A program made the translations under genes and the position numbers. A stretch of DNA of 64,000 nucleotides from Morganella morganii H1r (GTDB lineage Bacteria > Pseudomonadota > Gammaproteobacteria > Enterobacterales > Enterobacteriaceae): the NCBI RefSeq assembly GCF_000633515.1, contig NZ_AYMP01000024.1, forward strand, positions 124,001 through 188,000. Reading direction: 5' to 3'. The notes beneath the pieces are model-generated. The model was not told where the DNA came from. It saw only the letters and a program-made list of their open reading frames with translations, and did not search any database. Of this stretch, positions 1 through 9,436 are shown in pieces. How positions within the stretch are numbered: position 1 is the first letter of the stretch; every line of letters begins with the position of its first letter.

Positions 1-836
1 TCCAGCACCAGCCCGAGGATCCACGCGCAGAATGCGCCCAGCAGCGCCGGGTCCGGAACCGCATCGAATGCTTTGAATTCAATCCGCCCGTGCTCCCCTC
101 CGTTACGTGCCGGATAAATAAAGTCATGCGGATACACCGCCGGGTTGGTCAGGAACCCTTTACAGGCCGGACGGTGACAACTGCGCAGTGCGGTACGGCG
201 GGATAAACCGCCCCATAACTGCCCGTTTTCCAGCGGGCCGTTCAGAGAGAGTGCCACCAGATACGGCGCGAAAAAGGTCAGTTTTTCAACCGCATGCACA
301 ACACGGGTATCACTCATTTCCGGCACGGAAATATTGATATCCGGCCCGCAGGTCTGCATCACCAGATCCGCGTGGCGGAAAGCGGCATGCTCCTCACGGA
401 ACACTTTTTCCCACGCATTCAGCGGCGGATTAAACTGATAGCGCGGCGAAACCGGATGATAAGCACTGATTGCCAGCCCCAGCCCGCTCGCTTTCAGGCG
501 CTCACTCAGCTGCACTTCAATGGTCTGCAGAGAATCCAGCGCCGCCGTCACCGATTCTGCCGGTGGCGTGCGGATTTCAATCCCTTTGATAACCTGGCCG
601 GTGAGCTGACCTTCCGGCGAAAAACGCTCGTCGCCCTCAACATACCAGTAACCGGCTTTAATACCCGCATCCCCTTTATGCAGCGAGGCGTCATCCATCC
701 CCGGGCGGTTATTCAGTGCAGGTGCCAGCTCTGACAGGGTAATATTATCAAAGGATCGAATACCGGCGGCACTTTTATTCCGGTACTGTGTCAGCCAATA
801 TTCAAATTCAATCCCGACCCGATACTCTTTTTGCAT
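1..836 (-). CDS. GCS2-family (YbdK-like) carboxylate-amine ligase, partial
   Basis: The reading frame is open on the minus strand from an ATG at 836 to the left edge, about 278 codons, so the C-terminus lies outside the window. The N-terminus reads MQKEYRVGIEFEYWLTQ, a G-I-E-x-E-Y pattern typical of glutamate-cysteine ligase family 2 (YbdK/GshA-like) enzymes. These join the carboxylate of an amino acid such as glutamate to an amine using ATP. Further in are QTCGPDINISVPE and GRIEFKAFDAVPDP, which resemble the substrate-binding strands of that fold. It is clearly not the long GshA of E. coli, and it is divergent from E. coli YbdK. The true substrate cannot be told. The frame stays open for about 28 codons upstream of 836, but only the ATG has a plausible GGGA ribosome site, about 11 bases away. 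Confidence 0.6.
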   Translation of the reverse strand, partial: MQKEYRVGIEFEYWLTQYRNKSAAGIRSFDNITLSELAPALNNRPGMDDASLHKGDAGIKAGYWYVEGDERFSPEGQLTGQVIKGIEIRTPPAESVTAALDSLQTIEVQLSERLKASGLGLAISAYHPVSPRYQFNPPLNAWEKVFREEHAAFRHADLVMQTCGPDINISVPEMSDTRVVHAVEKLTFFAPYLVALSLNGPLENGQLWGGLSRRTALRSCHRPACKGFLTNPAVYPHDFIYPARNGGEHGRIEFKAFDAVPDPALLGAFCAWILGLVL

Positions 837-975
837 ACGTGATATAATCCCGGTTAATACTTTTGGTGCAACGGTATAGCTCTGAAATGCATTCAGGCTG
901 CGACAATATAATGTACAGATCCGCTACCGAATACAGTGAATCTATTTCAGCAACACCTGCGGATTAATCGTAGCA

Positions 976-1005
976 ACAATTCCGGTAATATTGAACCGGA
1001 ATTGT
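976..1005. repeat. Perfect 11-bp inverted repeat (hairpin) between the ligase gene and dgt
   Basis: ACAATTCCGGT at 976-986 and ACCGGAATTGT at 995-1005 are perfect reverse complements separated by 8 bases. No T-run follows on either strand, so an intrinsic terminator is unlikely. It lies in the leader or promoter region of the minus-strand ligase gene. An operator or an mRNA leader hairpin are both possible. Confidence 0.5.
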
Positions 1006-1044
1006 CAGGTCATTTGTGCGAAACTGCTGCCATTAATCAGCAGC

Positions 1045-2556
1045 TTACTGACAAACGGAGAAACGCCGGAATTCTTCGTAAGCGTAATGGTCGGTCATAC
1101 CGCTGATATAATCCTGAATCAGCCGGGCGCGGTAATAAAATTCCAGGATGCTCTGCTCTTCCGGCGGTTTATCTGCCAGTGCGGCAACGGCTTCCCCGTA
1201 GGCCGCCCGCTGCTTGCGTGACAGCTTATGTAACAGCCGCGTTTCGATAAAATAGTGTTTGTGGAAGTTTTCACGGACCAGATCGGCGAAATCCGCCTGC
1301 GGCATCATTAACAGTGGCCGGTAAAAATCCAGCAGGCCGTTGATGATCCGGAACCCCTGTAATTCCAGCTCTTCCACTTCGTGATGGGTAAACACATACT
1401 TAAACGCGACCCGTTTCAGGGTTTTCAGCAGACGGTGCTCTTCGCTTTTGTCTTCCAGCAGCGCCTGATTGTAAGTGCCCGCAAACACCGCAGGCAGATG
1501 ATCAATAAAGCGTTGCGCGGTGTACGGCACCAGTTTATTGGTGATATAAACCCGCAGATACATAAAAAACTGATCCTGCGGGCTGCGGTGATGACTGCGG
1601 GTAAGCGACTGGTAAGCCAGCTCAACGGTATCACGGAACAGGGCGGAATCCGCTGAGCCTTCCAGAGCCTGCCACTCCTGACGCAGATAGCTCACCAGGG
1701 TATCCGGGGTCAGAATACCTTTCTCCACCGCATCATCCAGATCAGCAATGCAATACGAAATATCATCCGCCGCTTCCATAATATAACTGAGCGGGAAACG
1801 GCAGAATTCACCGAGCTGTAATTCATCACGCAGCCGCTGAATCAGCGTATTTTCAGACCAGTAATAGCCCGGTTTCTTGGTGAGATAATCAAATTCCGCC
1901 GGCACCGGATCCAGCTGCCAGGCGGGACGGGTATATTTCAGCACACTGCCTATCTGGGCAAATGTCAGATTCAGTTTCAGCAGATGGTGTGCCATCCGCA
2001 TTCCCTGGGCATTGCCTTCAAACTGACACAAATCCCGGCGCAGCTGGCGGCGCAGATGATCTGCCTGCGGCGAACCGGTCAGGCGCAGTGCGGTAATCTG
2101 ACAATTATCCTCATCTCCGGTCTGCGGCTCACCCAGCAGGTTACTGAACCATTTCTGAATTGCCGCCTCCCCGAAATGCCCGAACGGCGGGTTACCGATG
2201 TCATGCATCAGACACGCCATTTCAACCACACTTTCAAACGCATCCATACGCTCATCCAGGCCGTATTCTTCCAGTTTTTGTGATTGTTTCAGCTGACTGA
2301 GGATCGTTTTGGCGATATAACGCCCGACCTGCTGCACTTCGAGGGAGTGTGTGAGACGGCTGCGGACGGCGGAATTCTGCTCCAGCGGAAAGACCTGGGT
2401 TTTCTGTTGCAGACGACGGACAGCGGCAGAATTGATAATACGGCCGCGATCACTTTCAAATGCCTGATTCACCAGAAACTCTTGTGCGGATCCCTCCGCA
2501 GAGGCACCAAACTGGCGGTGAAAATTCAGCTTCTTTTTAAAATCAATAACCGGCAC
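1045..2556 (-). CDS. dgt: Deoxyguanosinetriphosphate triphosphohydrolase Dgt
   Basis: Dgt cleaves dGTP to deoxyguanosine and tripolyphosphate in the cytoplasm, lowering the dGTP pool. The 503-residue protein matches the E. coli enzyme length (about 505) and its signature [10 protein letters not shown] near residue 34. The HD-domain metal ligands are visible as H70 ([13 protein letters not shown]) and H118-D119 ([16 protein letters not shown]). The start [15 protein letters not shown] aligns with the E. coli N-terminus. The gene is divergent from mtnN, as in E. coli. A short CTGCTG/CAGCAG hairpin lies just past the stop at 1024-1043 and could be a weak terminator. Confidence 0.97.
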   Translation of the reverse strand: MPVIDFKKKLNFHRQFGASAEGSAQEFLVNQAFESDRGRIINSAAVRRLQQKTQVFPLEQNSAVRSRLTHSLEVQQVGRYIAKTILSQLKQSQKLEEYGLDERMDAFESVVEMACLMHDIGNPPFGHFGEAAIQKWFSNLLGEPQTGDEDNCQITALRLTGSPQADHLRRQLRRDLCQFEGNAQGMRMAHHLLKLNLTFAQIGSVLKYTRPAWQLDPVPAEFDYLTKKPGYYWSENTLIQRLRDELQLGEFCRFPLSYIMEAADDISYCIADLDDAVEKGILTPDTLVSYLRQEWQALEGSADSALFRDTVELAYQSLTRSHHRSPQDQFFMYLRVYITNKLVPYTAQRFIDHLPAVFAGTYNQALLEDKSEEHRLLKTLKRVAFKYVFTHHEVEELELQGFRIINGLLDFYRPLLMMPQADFADLVRENFHKHYFIETRLLHKLSRKQRAAYGEAVAALADKPPEEQSILEFYYRARLIQDYISGMTDHYAYEEFRRFSVCQ

Positions 2557-2671
2557 ATCGCCTCCGTCTTCTTATCCGCACGGGAAAAGACACCACCCGC
2601 CGGGATTCGGTGATAAACTGTTGCTAATCCGTTATTATGCAGTTCAATTTCTATTCAGGGAGTATGACATA

Positions 2672-3373
2672 ATGAAAGTCGGTATCATAGGTGCGATGGA
2701 GCAGGAAGTAACCCTGCTGCGTGATCAGATTACCCACATGCAGACCCTCCGCCACGGCGGCTGCGAAATCTATACCGGTCAGATTAACGGTGTTGATGTT
2801 GCACTGCTCAAATCCGGTATCGGCAAAGTCGCCGCAGCGATCGGTACCACCCTGCTGCTGGAACTGTGCAGGCCGGATGTGGTGATTAATACCGGTTCTG
2901 CCGGTGGCCTCGCGCCGCATCTGAATGTCGGTGATATTGTTGTCTCCTCGGAAGTCCGTTATCACGATGCGGATGTCACTGCCTTCGGTTATGAACCGGG
3001 CCAGATGGCACAATGCCCGCCGGCCTTTATTGCCGATGCCGGTCTTATCGCACTGACTGAAAAATGCATTCAGACCCTCGGCCTGAATGCGGTGCGCGGC
3101 CTGATTTGCAGCGGTGATGCCTTTATCAACGGCGCAGAGCCGCTGGCGCGTATCCGTGCCACCTTCCCGTCAGTCGTGGCAGTGGAAATGGAATGTGCGG
3201 CTGTCGGCCACGTCTGCCATCAGTATCAGGTACCGTTTGTGGTGGTCCGCGCTATCTCTGATGTGGCGGATAAAGCCTCGCATCTCAGTTTTGATGAGTT
3301 TCTGCCGCTGGCAGCAAAGCAGTCGTCTCTGATGGTGGCGGAAATCCTCGCCAATATTGATTCGCTGAAATGA
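2672..3373 (+). CDS. mtnN: 5'-methylthioadenosine/S-adenosylhomocysteine nucleosidase
   Basis: MtnN (Pfs) hydrolyses the glycosidic bond of methylthioadenosine and S-adenosylhomocysteine. It feeds methionine salvage and the activated-methyl cycle and yields the precursor of AI-2. The product is 233 residues, as in the family. Catalytic residues are in place: E12 in MEQEVTLL, the glycine-rich NTGSAGG, E174 in the VEME motif and D197 in AISDVAD. An open frame extends upstream to 2621, but the N-terminus [13 protein letters not shown] matches the family exactly, and a GGGAG ribosome site sits just before 2672. Its stop overlaps the btuF start (ATGA), so the two are translationally coupled. Confidence 0.97.
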   Translation: MKVGIIGAMEQEVTLLRDQITHMQTLRHGGCEIYTGQINGVDVALLKSGIGKVAAAIGTTLLLELCRPDVVINTGSAGGLAPHLNVGDIVVSSEVRYHDADVTAFGYEPGQMAQCPPAFIADAGLIALTEKCIQTLGLNAVRGLICSGDAFINGAEPLARIRATFPSVVAVEMECAAVGHVCHQYQVPFVVVRAISDVADKASHLSFDEFLPLAAKQSSLMVAEILANIDSLK

Positions 3374-4176
3374 TAAAACCAACATTGCGCCTCGCCGGAC
3401 TGCTGCTTCTGCTGGCAGCCTGCGGGGCTCAGGCAGCGGCACAGCGGGTGATCGCCCTCTCCCCGTCACTGGCGGAGATGGCCTATGCCGCCGGTCTGGG
3501 GGATAACCTGGTCGGTGTCAGTGCTAACGCGGATTACCCGCCGGAAGCGAAAAACATCGAGCAGGTGTCCAGCTGGCAGGGACTGAACCTTGAGCGCATT
3601 ATTGCCCTGAAACCGGATCTGATCATGGCCTGGCGCGGCGGCAACCCGCAGCGCCCGCTGAGTCAGCTGGAACATCTCGGGATCAACGTCGAGTATTTTG
3701 ATCCGCGCAACCTTGATGAGATTGCGGATGATCTGGATCGCCTCGCGCCTTACAGCCCGCAACCGGCACTGGCGGAAAAAGCGGCTGCCGATATGCGCAG
3801 CGGGATTGACACCCTGAAAAACCGCTACGGCGATAAACCGGAAAAACGGATTTTTCTCCAGTTCGGTCAGAACCCGATTTTCACCGCGTCCGGCACCACA
3901 CTGCAAAGTGAAGTGGTGACACTGTGCCGTGGTAAAAACGTGTTTGCCGACAGCCCGGTGCCCTGGCCGCAGGTTAACCGCGAGCAGGTACTGACCCGCA
4001 GACCGGACATGATCCTTATCTCCGGGGATAACCGCGAAGTGGAGAATGTAAAGCGCTTCTGGTCTCCGCAGCTTGATGTGCCGGTGATTACAATTAATGC
4101 CGACTGGTTCCAGCGCGGTACCCCCCGGCTGTTAAAGGCGGCGGAAGAATTATGTGAGAAAATAAATAACACCTGA
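3370..4176 (+). CDS. btuF: Vitamin B12 periplasmic binding protein BtuF
   Basis: BtuF captures cobalamin in the periplasm for the BtuCD ABC transporter. The 268-residue product starts with a signal peptide (hydrophobic [15 protein letters not shown], predicted cut near residue 23). It continues with the helical-backbone metal-binding fold: [16 protein letters not shown], then the second lobe containing [14 protein letters not shown]. The start at 3370 overlaps the mtnN stop by 4 bases, the same mtnN-btuF coupling as in E. coli. The yadS gene that follows btuF in E. coli is not found here. Instead a terminator and an accessory block begin. Confidence 0.93.
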   Translation: MIKPTLRLAGLLLLLAACGAQAAAQRVIALSPSLAEMAYAAGLGDNLVGVSANADYPPEAKNIEQVSSWQGLNLERIIALKPDLIMAWRGGNPQRPLSQLEHLGINVEYFDPRNLDEIADDLDRLAPYSPQPALAEKAAADMRSGIDTLKNRYGDKPEKRIFLQFGQNPIFTASGTTLQSEVVTLCRGKNVFADSPVPWPQVNREQVLTRRPDMILISGDNREVENVKRFWSPQLDVPVITINADWFQRGTPRLLKAAEELCEKINNT

Positions 4177-4197
4177 TATGAATATATTATGTTAGTC

Positions 4198-4237
4198 ATA
4201 TGCCGCTTATTATGCGGTATATTCTCTTTTTTTATTT
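4198..4237 (+). terminator. Probable intrinsic terminator after btuF
   Basis: ATGCCGC and GCGGTAT pair (one G-U) across a short AT-rich loop, followed within a few bases by a run of seven T residues on the plus strand. Its position just past the btuF stop fits termination of mtnN-btuF. Confidence 0.6.
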
Positions 4238-4385
4238 TCTTATATTTAATTCAGTTTTCTTTTGTCATTATTACTTATTCTTTCCGCGACTATTCTTATT
4301 CCGTAAACCCAAGAAGATTCCGATACCCGTCAGCGCCGGAGCAGGCGACAATGTCACAGACTGAATAAAGAAACGGACTGTAACG

Positions 4386-5354
4386 ATGATTAAATACCTC
4401 AAAGGTGATTTACTGAGATCTGACGCTCAGGCGTTAGTAAATGCCGTTAATTGTCAGGGCATTATGGGAAAAGGAATTGCCTATCAGTTCAAACTGGATT
4501 ATCCGGTAAATGCACGCGCCTATGAAGCCTTATGCAAAGAAAATAAAATAAGTGCCGGTCAGTTATCAGTAACGGATGAACACGGCCGCATAATTATTAA
4601 CTTCCCGACCCGGAATCAATGGGATTCCCCTTCCGGTTATGAATTTATCGAAAATGGTCTGCGCGAACTGAAAGCCCTGATTAAAAAGCAGGGACTGAAA
4701 TCCGTGGCTATTCCGGCACTCGGCTGCGGCAGCGGCGGGCTGGAGTGGCGTCAGGTGGATAATCTGATCCAGACACATCTCGGTGAATTAACGGATACCG
4801 ACATCATAATCTATCCGCCGGTCAAATATATTGATGACAGCATCAGCCCGCATCATGTGCTGGTCTGGTGGATTGATAACTGCCTGCTGATCCCGTCACG
4901 CTACAATCTTTATATTGCCCTGTATATTTTGCAGCGCCTGAACGGCATGACACTGTTTACATTCAGCGGCACCATCAGCAGGCTCTATTCCGATGATGTT
5001 GATCGCTATGTGAATGATCTGCGTGACCGGATTGCGCATTACGGTCTTGATTTTAATACCGTGATCGATGTGCAGATTAAGCTAAACCGTGAACACCCGG
5101 AAAACCCGCTGCCGGTCTTCGATCACTATCTCAACCGGGTCATGGGATCACTTAATCCGCTGACCTACAGCGATCAGTCTCTGCTGCTGGCAATGATGAT
5201 TGACGGATTATTGCAGGGTAAGGGGATCAAAGAGATCACCACCATTCTGCGTGAGCGCTATCAGGCGCGTGATATTGATTTTGTGTTGTTCCAGGCGAAA
5301 AACGGCGGCCTGCTGAAAGACAATATCTTAGGGGATGTCATTCTGACCCGCTGA
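4386..5354 (+). CDS. DarG-like macrodomain protein with an unrecognised C-terminal domain
   Basis: Residues 1 to about 155 form a macrodomain close to that of DarG, the antitoxin that removes ADP-ribose from thymidine in DNA. Visible are the KGDLL start, the NAVNCQGIMGKGIA loop (N19, N22, G28-G30) and the second phosphate loop PALGCGSGGLEW. R76 in NFPTR sits where, as I recall, DarG has its catalytic lysine. Residues 155-322 (aromatic-rich, with LYIALYILQRLNGM) do not look like the usual DarG C-terminus and I do not recognise them. No DarT toxin gene is adjacent: btuF lies upstream, and a terminator plus the convergent dmsC lie downstream. It may be an orphan antitoxin, a phage-defence ADP-ribosyl hydrolase, or a sensor. 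The macrodomain call is firm; the function is inferred. Confidence 0.8.
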   Translation: MIKYLKGDLLRSDAQALVNAVNCQGIMGKGIAYQFKLDYPVNARAYEALCKENKISAGQLSVTDEHGRIIINFPTRNQWDSPSGYEFIENGLRELKALIKKQGLKSVAIPALGCGSGGLEWRQVDNLIQTHLGELTDTDIIIYPPVKYIDDSISPHHVLVWWIDNCLLIPSRYNLYIALYILQRLNGMTLFTFSGTISRLYSDDVDRYVNDLRDRIAHYGLDFNTVIDVQIKLNREHPENPLPVFDHYLNRVMGSLNPLTYSDQSLLLAMMIDGLLQGKGIKEITTILRERYQARDIDFVLFQAKNGGLLKDNILGDVILTR

Positions 5355-5357
5355 TAA

Positions 5358-5391
5358 AAAAATCCGGACGTGAAAGCGTCCGGATTTTTGT
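5358..5391. terminator. Bidirectional intrinsic terminator between the macrodomain gene and dmsC
   Basis: AATCCGGACG and CGTCCGGATT form a 10-bp stem around the loop TGAAAG. An A-run lies on the left and a T-run on the right, so it can end transcripts from both converging genes. Confidence 0.9.
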
Positions 5392-5404
5392 TTCGTACAA
5401 CGCA

Positions 5405-6259
5405 TTACGCGCCGAGTGAAAAGAACACCACACGCCCGACCGCTTCACCGGCAAATACACAGATGGCAGCCAGAGCCATCATCAGTGTGCCGTGAGTGAC
5501 CTGTGCATTTTTCTGACACAGCAGACGACCGGCAAAGAACATCCCCAGCCCGATCAGCACCACACGGATGATATTCAGGTTCAGCAGCCCTTCCGGCATA
5601 ACACGCGGAGTCATCCCGGCGTAGATTGGCTCACCGATATTGCCGAGCAGTGATAATGCGCCCAGCAGCATCAGCAGCAGTCCGGTCACACCGGCGGCGA
5701 GGGAAATCTTCACCACACGCTGAATCAGCACATCCTCACGGGCAAAGCCCAGTGCCGTCACCAGCAGCAGACCTGCGATCATCCCGCCGGTCAGCAGCAC
5801 CGTACCGAAGAATCCGGCATAGGTAAACAGCCCGCCCCACAGGTTAAACAGGGTATTCGCATACAGTGCGGACATGGCATACATATACACCAGCCCGGCC
5901 GCCGCACTTAACAGCAGCAGGAAACCGTTCACCTTCTGTTTTAACAGCAGCAGCGCGACACTGAAGAACAGCAGCGCCATATAAATCGCGGTCGCCCAGA
6001 CTTCACGGCTCATCCATGAGGTCGAGACGTGCAGCATGGTGTAAAACATATGGAACGGATTCCCCATATGGAACAGGGAGCCGAGTAATCCGACACAGCC
6101 CAGCAGGAAAGAAGCAACCAGCGGAACACGCACCCATTTCATCGCAGTGCGGGCATCCGTACAGCCGAACAGACGGAAATAACAAAGTAACGTGATCACC
6201 AGACAGCCGACCGAAGCCTGCATAAATAAGGTGAATATAACAAGAGGCAGTTCATGCAT
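5405..6259 (-). CDS. dmsC: DmsC-type membrane anchor subunit (first dms operon)
   Basis: This is a polytopic membrane protein of 284 residues with about eight hydrophobic helices, for example LPLVIFTLFMQASVGCLVIT near the start. It matches the DmsC/YnfH family, which anchors the DmsAB dimer and oxidises menaquinol. I chose the internal ATG at 6259 (MHELPLVIF) because AAGGAG lies 7 bases before it, whereas the ATG at 6265 is only one base away from that site. The gene is last in the operon, 11 bases after dmsB, and ends at the shared terminator. Confidence 0.88.
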   Translation of the reverse strand: MHELPLVIFTLFMQASVGCLVITLLCYFRLFGCTDARTAMKWVRVPLVASFLLGCVGLLGSLFHMGNPFHMFYTMLHVSTSWMSREVWATAIYMALLFFSVALLLLKQKVNGFLLLLSAAAGLVYMYAMSALYANTLFNLWGGLFTYAGFFGTVLLTGGMIAGLLLVTALGFAREDVLIQRVVKISLAAGVTGLLLMLLGALSLLGNIGEPIYAGMTPRVMPEGLLNLNIIRVVLIGLGMFFAGRLLCQKNAQVTHGTLMMALAAICVFAGEAVGRVVFFSLGA

Positions 6260-6270
6260 GATCATTCTCC

Positions 6271-6813
6271 TTATCCTTTGGTGCCGACAACCAGGTTCGG
6301 CCGGGTAATGGATGAGCTCGGCAGGCCGCCGATATCGGCATTGGTGCCGTATTTTTTGCGCAGTTCGCTGATCAGGCCGAACTCAATGGCGCGCATCGGA
6401 CAGGAATCCACACACATCGGATTGCCGCCCTGCTCCCGCAGATCCAGACAGGTATCACACTTGGTCATCATGCCGATCGCCGGATCAAACTGCGGTGCTT
6501 CATACGGACAGGCCCAGGTACAGTAGCGGCAGCCCACACACTTATCATGATCCACCAGCACCACCCCGTCCTCTTCCCGCTTATGCATCGCGGTTGTCGG
6601 GCAATGGCTGACGCACTGCGGATCGTCACAATGGTTGCAGGCAATGGAGAGATGCCAGCGGCGCGGGCGAGGATATTCCCCGGCCTCGATATCATACACC
6701 CGGCGGAAATTACGCCCGACCTCGAGATCGTTCTTATCCTTGCACGCCACAACACAGGTTTTGCACCCGATGCAGGCGGCGACATTTATATAAAATCCAA
6801 CTTGGTTATCCAT
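6271..6813 (-). CDS. dmsB: DmsB-type iron-sulfur electron transfer subunit (first dms operon)
   Basis: The 180-residue ferredoxin-like subunit carries four cysteine clusters of the 4x[4Fe-4S] type: CIGCKTCVVACKDKN, CNHCDDPQCVSHCP, CVGCRYCTWACPY, and CDTCLDLREQGG with CVDSCP. It passes electrons from the membrane anchor to the molybdenum subunit. It is shorter than E. coli DmsB (about 205), mostly at the C-terminus, but no cluster is lost. It begins 11 bases after dmsA. The KDKNDLEVGRNFRRVY segment is typical of DmsB. Confidence 0.92.
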   Translation of the reverse strand: MDNQVGFYINVAACIGCKTCVVACKDKNDLEVGRNFRRVYDIEAGEYPRPRRWHLSIACNHCDDPQCVSHCPTTAMHKREEDGVVLVDHDKCVGCRYCTWACPYEAPQFDPAIGMMTKCDTCLDLREQGGNPMCVDSCPMRAIEFGLISELRKKYGTNADIGGLPSSSITRPNLVVGTKG

Positions 6814-6824
6814 GTCTGTGCCCC

Positions 6825-9404
6825 TTATCCGATAATCCGCTGCGGCAGACGCGCATCGTCAGTTAATTGCTCACCGTGCCATTTTTCGATATTACACAGC
6901 ATCGTGTTCCACCCGGAGGTGCCCAGTCCGGTCGGTACCTGAATGGTCAGGGTGTTATCCGCCCCGGCCATATCAATCCCGGTGGTTTCATCCACATTGG
7001 TCCAGCTGCCGTGCGGCAGTGCAACCACCCCCGGTTTCATGGTCTGGGTCACCAGTGCCGGACGCAGAATTTTGCCCTGCGGGCTGGTCACAAGGACGGT
7101 TTCGCCCTGTTTAATATCCAGACGTCTGGCATCGGAGGCATTAATGTAGATCGGGCTCGGCCACTGCTCGCGCAGCCACGGCACGTTATCAAGGGTACTG
7201 TGTGAACGGCGCAGATAGTGCGGGTTATAAACCTGGAACGGATAATTCCCTTTCTCTTTTTTGCTGAAATCCTTAAAGCTGGCTTCATAACCACTGGCTG
7301 ACGGGATGTATTCGGCGATCGGCGGTAATTCTGTCCAGCCGCATTCTTTCGCTTTCTCCACCAGGGTTTCGCAGTAGATTTCAAACTTACCGCTCGGCGT
7401 CGGGCGCGGATTCGCTGCCGGATCGCGGATAAAGTCCTCATACGCGATATAGCCGTAATTATCATCCGGGGTGCGCTCCACCTGATACTTCCCTTTGGTC
7501 AGGAATTCATTCAGGGTGATGCGCCCTTCCTGCGGCGTGCCGGTTACCTGCCACTCATCAATATCCGCCTGAGTGATGGTAAACAGCGGCGATTTGGTGA
7601 CACCATCCTCAGTAATAATGGTTGCACCGTTGAGTTTATTGAAGAACTGCTGTTTTTCGGAGATCGGGAAGATCTCATCCACATTGACACCCAGGCGTTT
7701 ACCCAGCTCTTTGGCGATCCACTGGTCGCTTTTCGCTTCATACAGCGGCTGAGTCACATTCACCGCAGCAATGATGACTTCACGGTTACTCGGGTTAAGA
7801 ATGGTACCCTCGCGCTCCCACTCGGTTGTCACCGGCAGGATCACATCGGAATATTTTGCACAGGTATGCGGGACATACGCTGCGGTTGCGATAAATTCCA
7901 CGCCGCTGCGGTAAGCCTCGATTCCCTGCATAATGTTGGCGCGGGTTTGTAAGGTGGCGTTAAACGGATGAAAAATCATCTGAATATTGGCATCCACATC
8001 CCCGACACCGCGCTGACGGAATTTTTTCTCCAGCAGGGCGCGGTTCAGTTCATTGTGGTTGATTTTCAGACTGACCGGGTTTTTCACTGCCGGTAAGCCG
8101 TTCGCCCCGGCCATCACCAGACGGGTACCGTTGTTCCCGGCGGCATAGTGACAGCAGGCACCGGTCATGCGGCCCGGGCGGCCCATATGGCCGGTCATAA
8201 ACCCGAGTGTTGAGAATGCCTGAACCCATCCCTCACCATTATGAATACGCGCCGGTGCCCAGCCGGTTAACAGCGCCACGCGCTGTGTGCCGCCGATCTG
8301 ACGCGCCAGTGAGCGGATGTCCGATGCGGAAATACCACAGATATCCGCCGCCCATTCCGGGGTAGTCGGTTTGCCGGTGTAAGTACCAAGCAGATAATCC
8401 TTGAAGTTTTTCTTCGGATCCGCCCCTGACGGCATATTGCTCTCATCAAAACCGACGGTGCAGCGGCGCAGGAATTCCCAGTCGATCAGCGGATTTTCCG
8501 GGCTGTCCATCTCCAGCAGCGCATGCATGATCCCCAGAGCAAGCGCATGGTCTGTCCCCGGATTGATCGGATACCAGTCCGCATCCATCAGCTCTGCGGT
8601 GGCGGTATAGCTCGGGTCGATACTGATAAAACGCGCCCCGGCTTTTTTCGCCTGATAATAGTTATAAGTCGGGCTGCCCGGGCTGGACCACGCCGGGTTC
8701 GCACCCCACATCACAATCAGCTGTGAGTTACGCATATCAAAACGATCATTGGTGCCGAAGGTATAGAATCCCTCCAGCAGCCCCAGATGGGCCGGGGTTT
8801 CAAACCACGCGCCCCAGGAGGTGGTGCCCCAGTCGCCGGTAAAGCCCCCGGCGGCGGAGAACACACTCTGGAAATCCGTGCCGTTGCCGCCGGTGACCCA
8901 GAGAGACTCATTGCCGTATTGTCCGGTGATACGTTTGGTTTCGGAGGCCACAATATCCAGCGCCTCATCCCAGCTGATACGCACCCACTGGTCACGTCCG
9001 CGCAGCGTTTTGTCCCCGCCGCCCGGTGCCCAGTTTTTACGTTTCATCGGGTATTTCAGGCGATCGGCCCCGAACACCTGTTTACGCTGGGAACGGCCGC
9101 GCAGACACCCGCGCTGCTGCGGGAAATCCGGGGAATCCGCCACCACATCATCGGTTTTTTGTCTGACCACCACACCATCGGCCACCAGTGCTTTGTTAAC
9201 ACAGCGCCCGCCGCAGTTATGCCAGCAGGCGACAGGTTTCCACTGCCCTTTCGCGGCAGAGGCTGCCGCCGGGGTGGTTGGTGCCGGTGCCGGGGTGGCC
9301 GCGTGAAGTTGTCTGCTTAACGGCAGTGCCGCCATAGCGGATGCCGCCGACGTCCATTTCAGAAATGAACGGCGGGTTACGCCGGTTTTCTGTCTGTCTG
9401 ACAT
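6825..9404 (-). CDS. dmsA: DmsA/YnfE-family molybdopterin oxidoreductase, catalytic subunit (first dms operon)
   Basis: This 859-residue catalytic subunit is longer than E. coli DmsA (about 814). A twin-arginine signal, TRRSFLKW, lies near residue 11. A [4Fe-4S] motif follows in ACWHNCGGRC (C-x3-C-x3-C) with the fourth cysteine in GCLRGRS. A serine in GDWGTTSWGAW aligns with the molybdenum-ligating serine of DmsA. The C-terminal molybdopterin-binding domain includes PLRRSHSTLDN-like text and QGETVLVTSPQGK. The enzyme would reduce an S- or N-oxide in the periplasm, but the substrate cannot be read from sequence. It sits between the TorD-like chaperone and dmsB, the normal order for export-linked maturation. 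Confidence 0.88.
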   Translation of the reverse strand: MSDRQKTGVTRRSFLKWTSAASAMAALPLSRQLHAATPAPAPTTPAAASAAKGQWKPVACWHNCGGRCVNKALVADGVVVRQKTDDVVADSPDFPQQRGCLRGRSQRKQVFGADRLKYPMKRKNWAPGGGDKTLRGRDQWVRISWDEALDIVASETKRITGQYGNESLWVTGGNGTDFQSVFSAAGGFTGDWGTTSWGAWFETPAHLGLLEGFYTFGTNDRFDMRNSQLIVMWGANPAWSSPGSPTYNYYQAKKAGARFISIDPSYTATAELMDADWYPINPGTDHALALGIMHALLEMDSPENPLIDWEFLRRCTVGFDESNMPSGADPKKNFKDYLLGTYTGKPTTPEWAADICGISASDIRSLARQIGGTQRVALLTGWAPARIHNGEGWVQAFSTLGFMTGHMGRPGRMTGACCHYAAGNNGTRLVMAGANGLPAVKNPVSLKINHNELNRALLEKKFRQRGVGDVDANIQMIFHPFNATLQTRANIMQGIEAYRSGVEFIATAAYVPHTCAKYSDVILPVTTEWEREGTILNPSNREVIIAAVNVTQPLYEAKSDQWIAKELGKRLGVNVDEIFPISEKQQFFNKLNGATIITEDGVTKSPLFTITQADIDEWQVTGTPQEGRITLNEFLTKGKYQVERTPDDNYGYIAYEDFIRDPAANPRPTPSGKFEIYCETLVEKAKECGWTELPPIAEYIPSASGYEASFKDFSKKEKGNYPFQVYNPHYLRRSHSTLDNVPWLREQWPSPIYINASDARRLDIKQGETVLVTSPQGKILRPALVTQTMKPGVVALPHGSWTNVDETTGIDMAGADNTLTIQVPTGLGTSGWNTMLCNIEKWHGEQLTDDARLPQRIIG

Positions 9405-9436
9405 TGCTCTTACCTCATCATCAGGTTTTTAAATTA

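Noticed and set aside
294-734. 146-residue plus-strand frame
   Set aside because: It lies entirely opposite the GCS2-type ligase, whose protein sequence is family-like.
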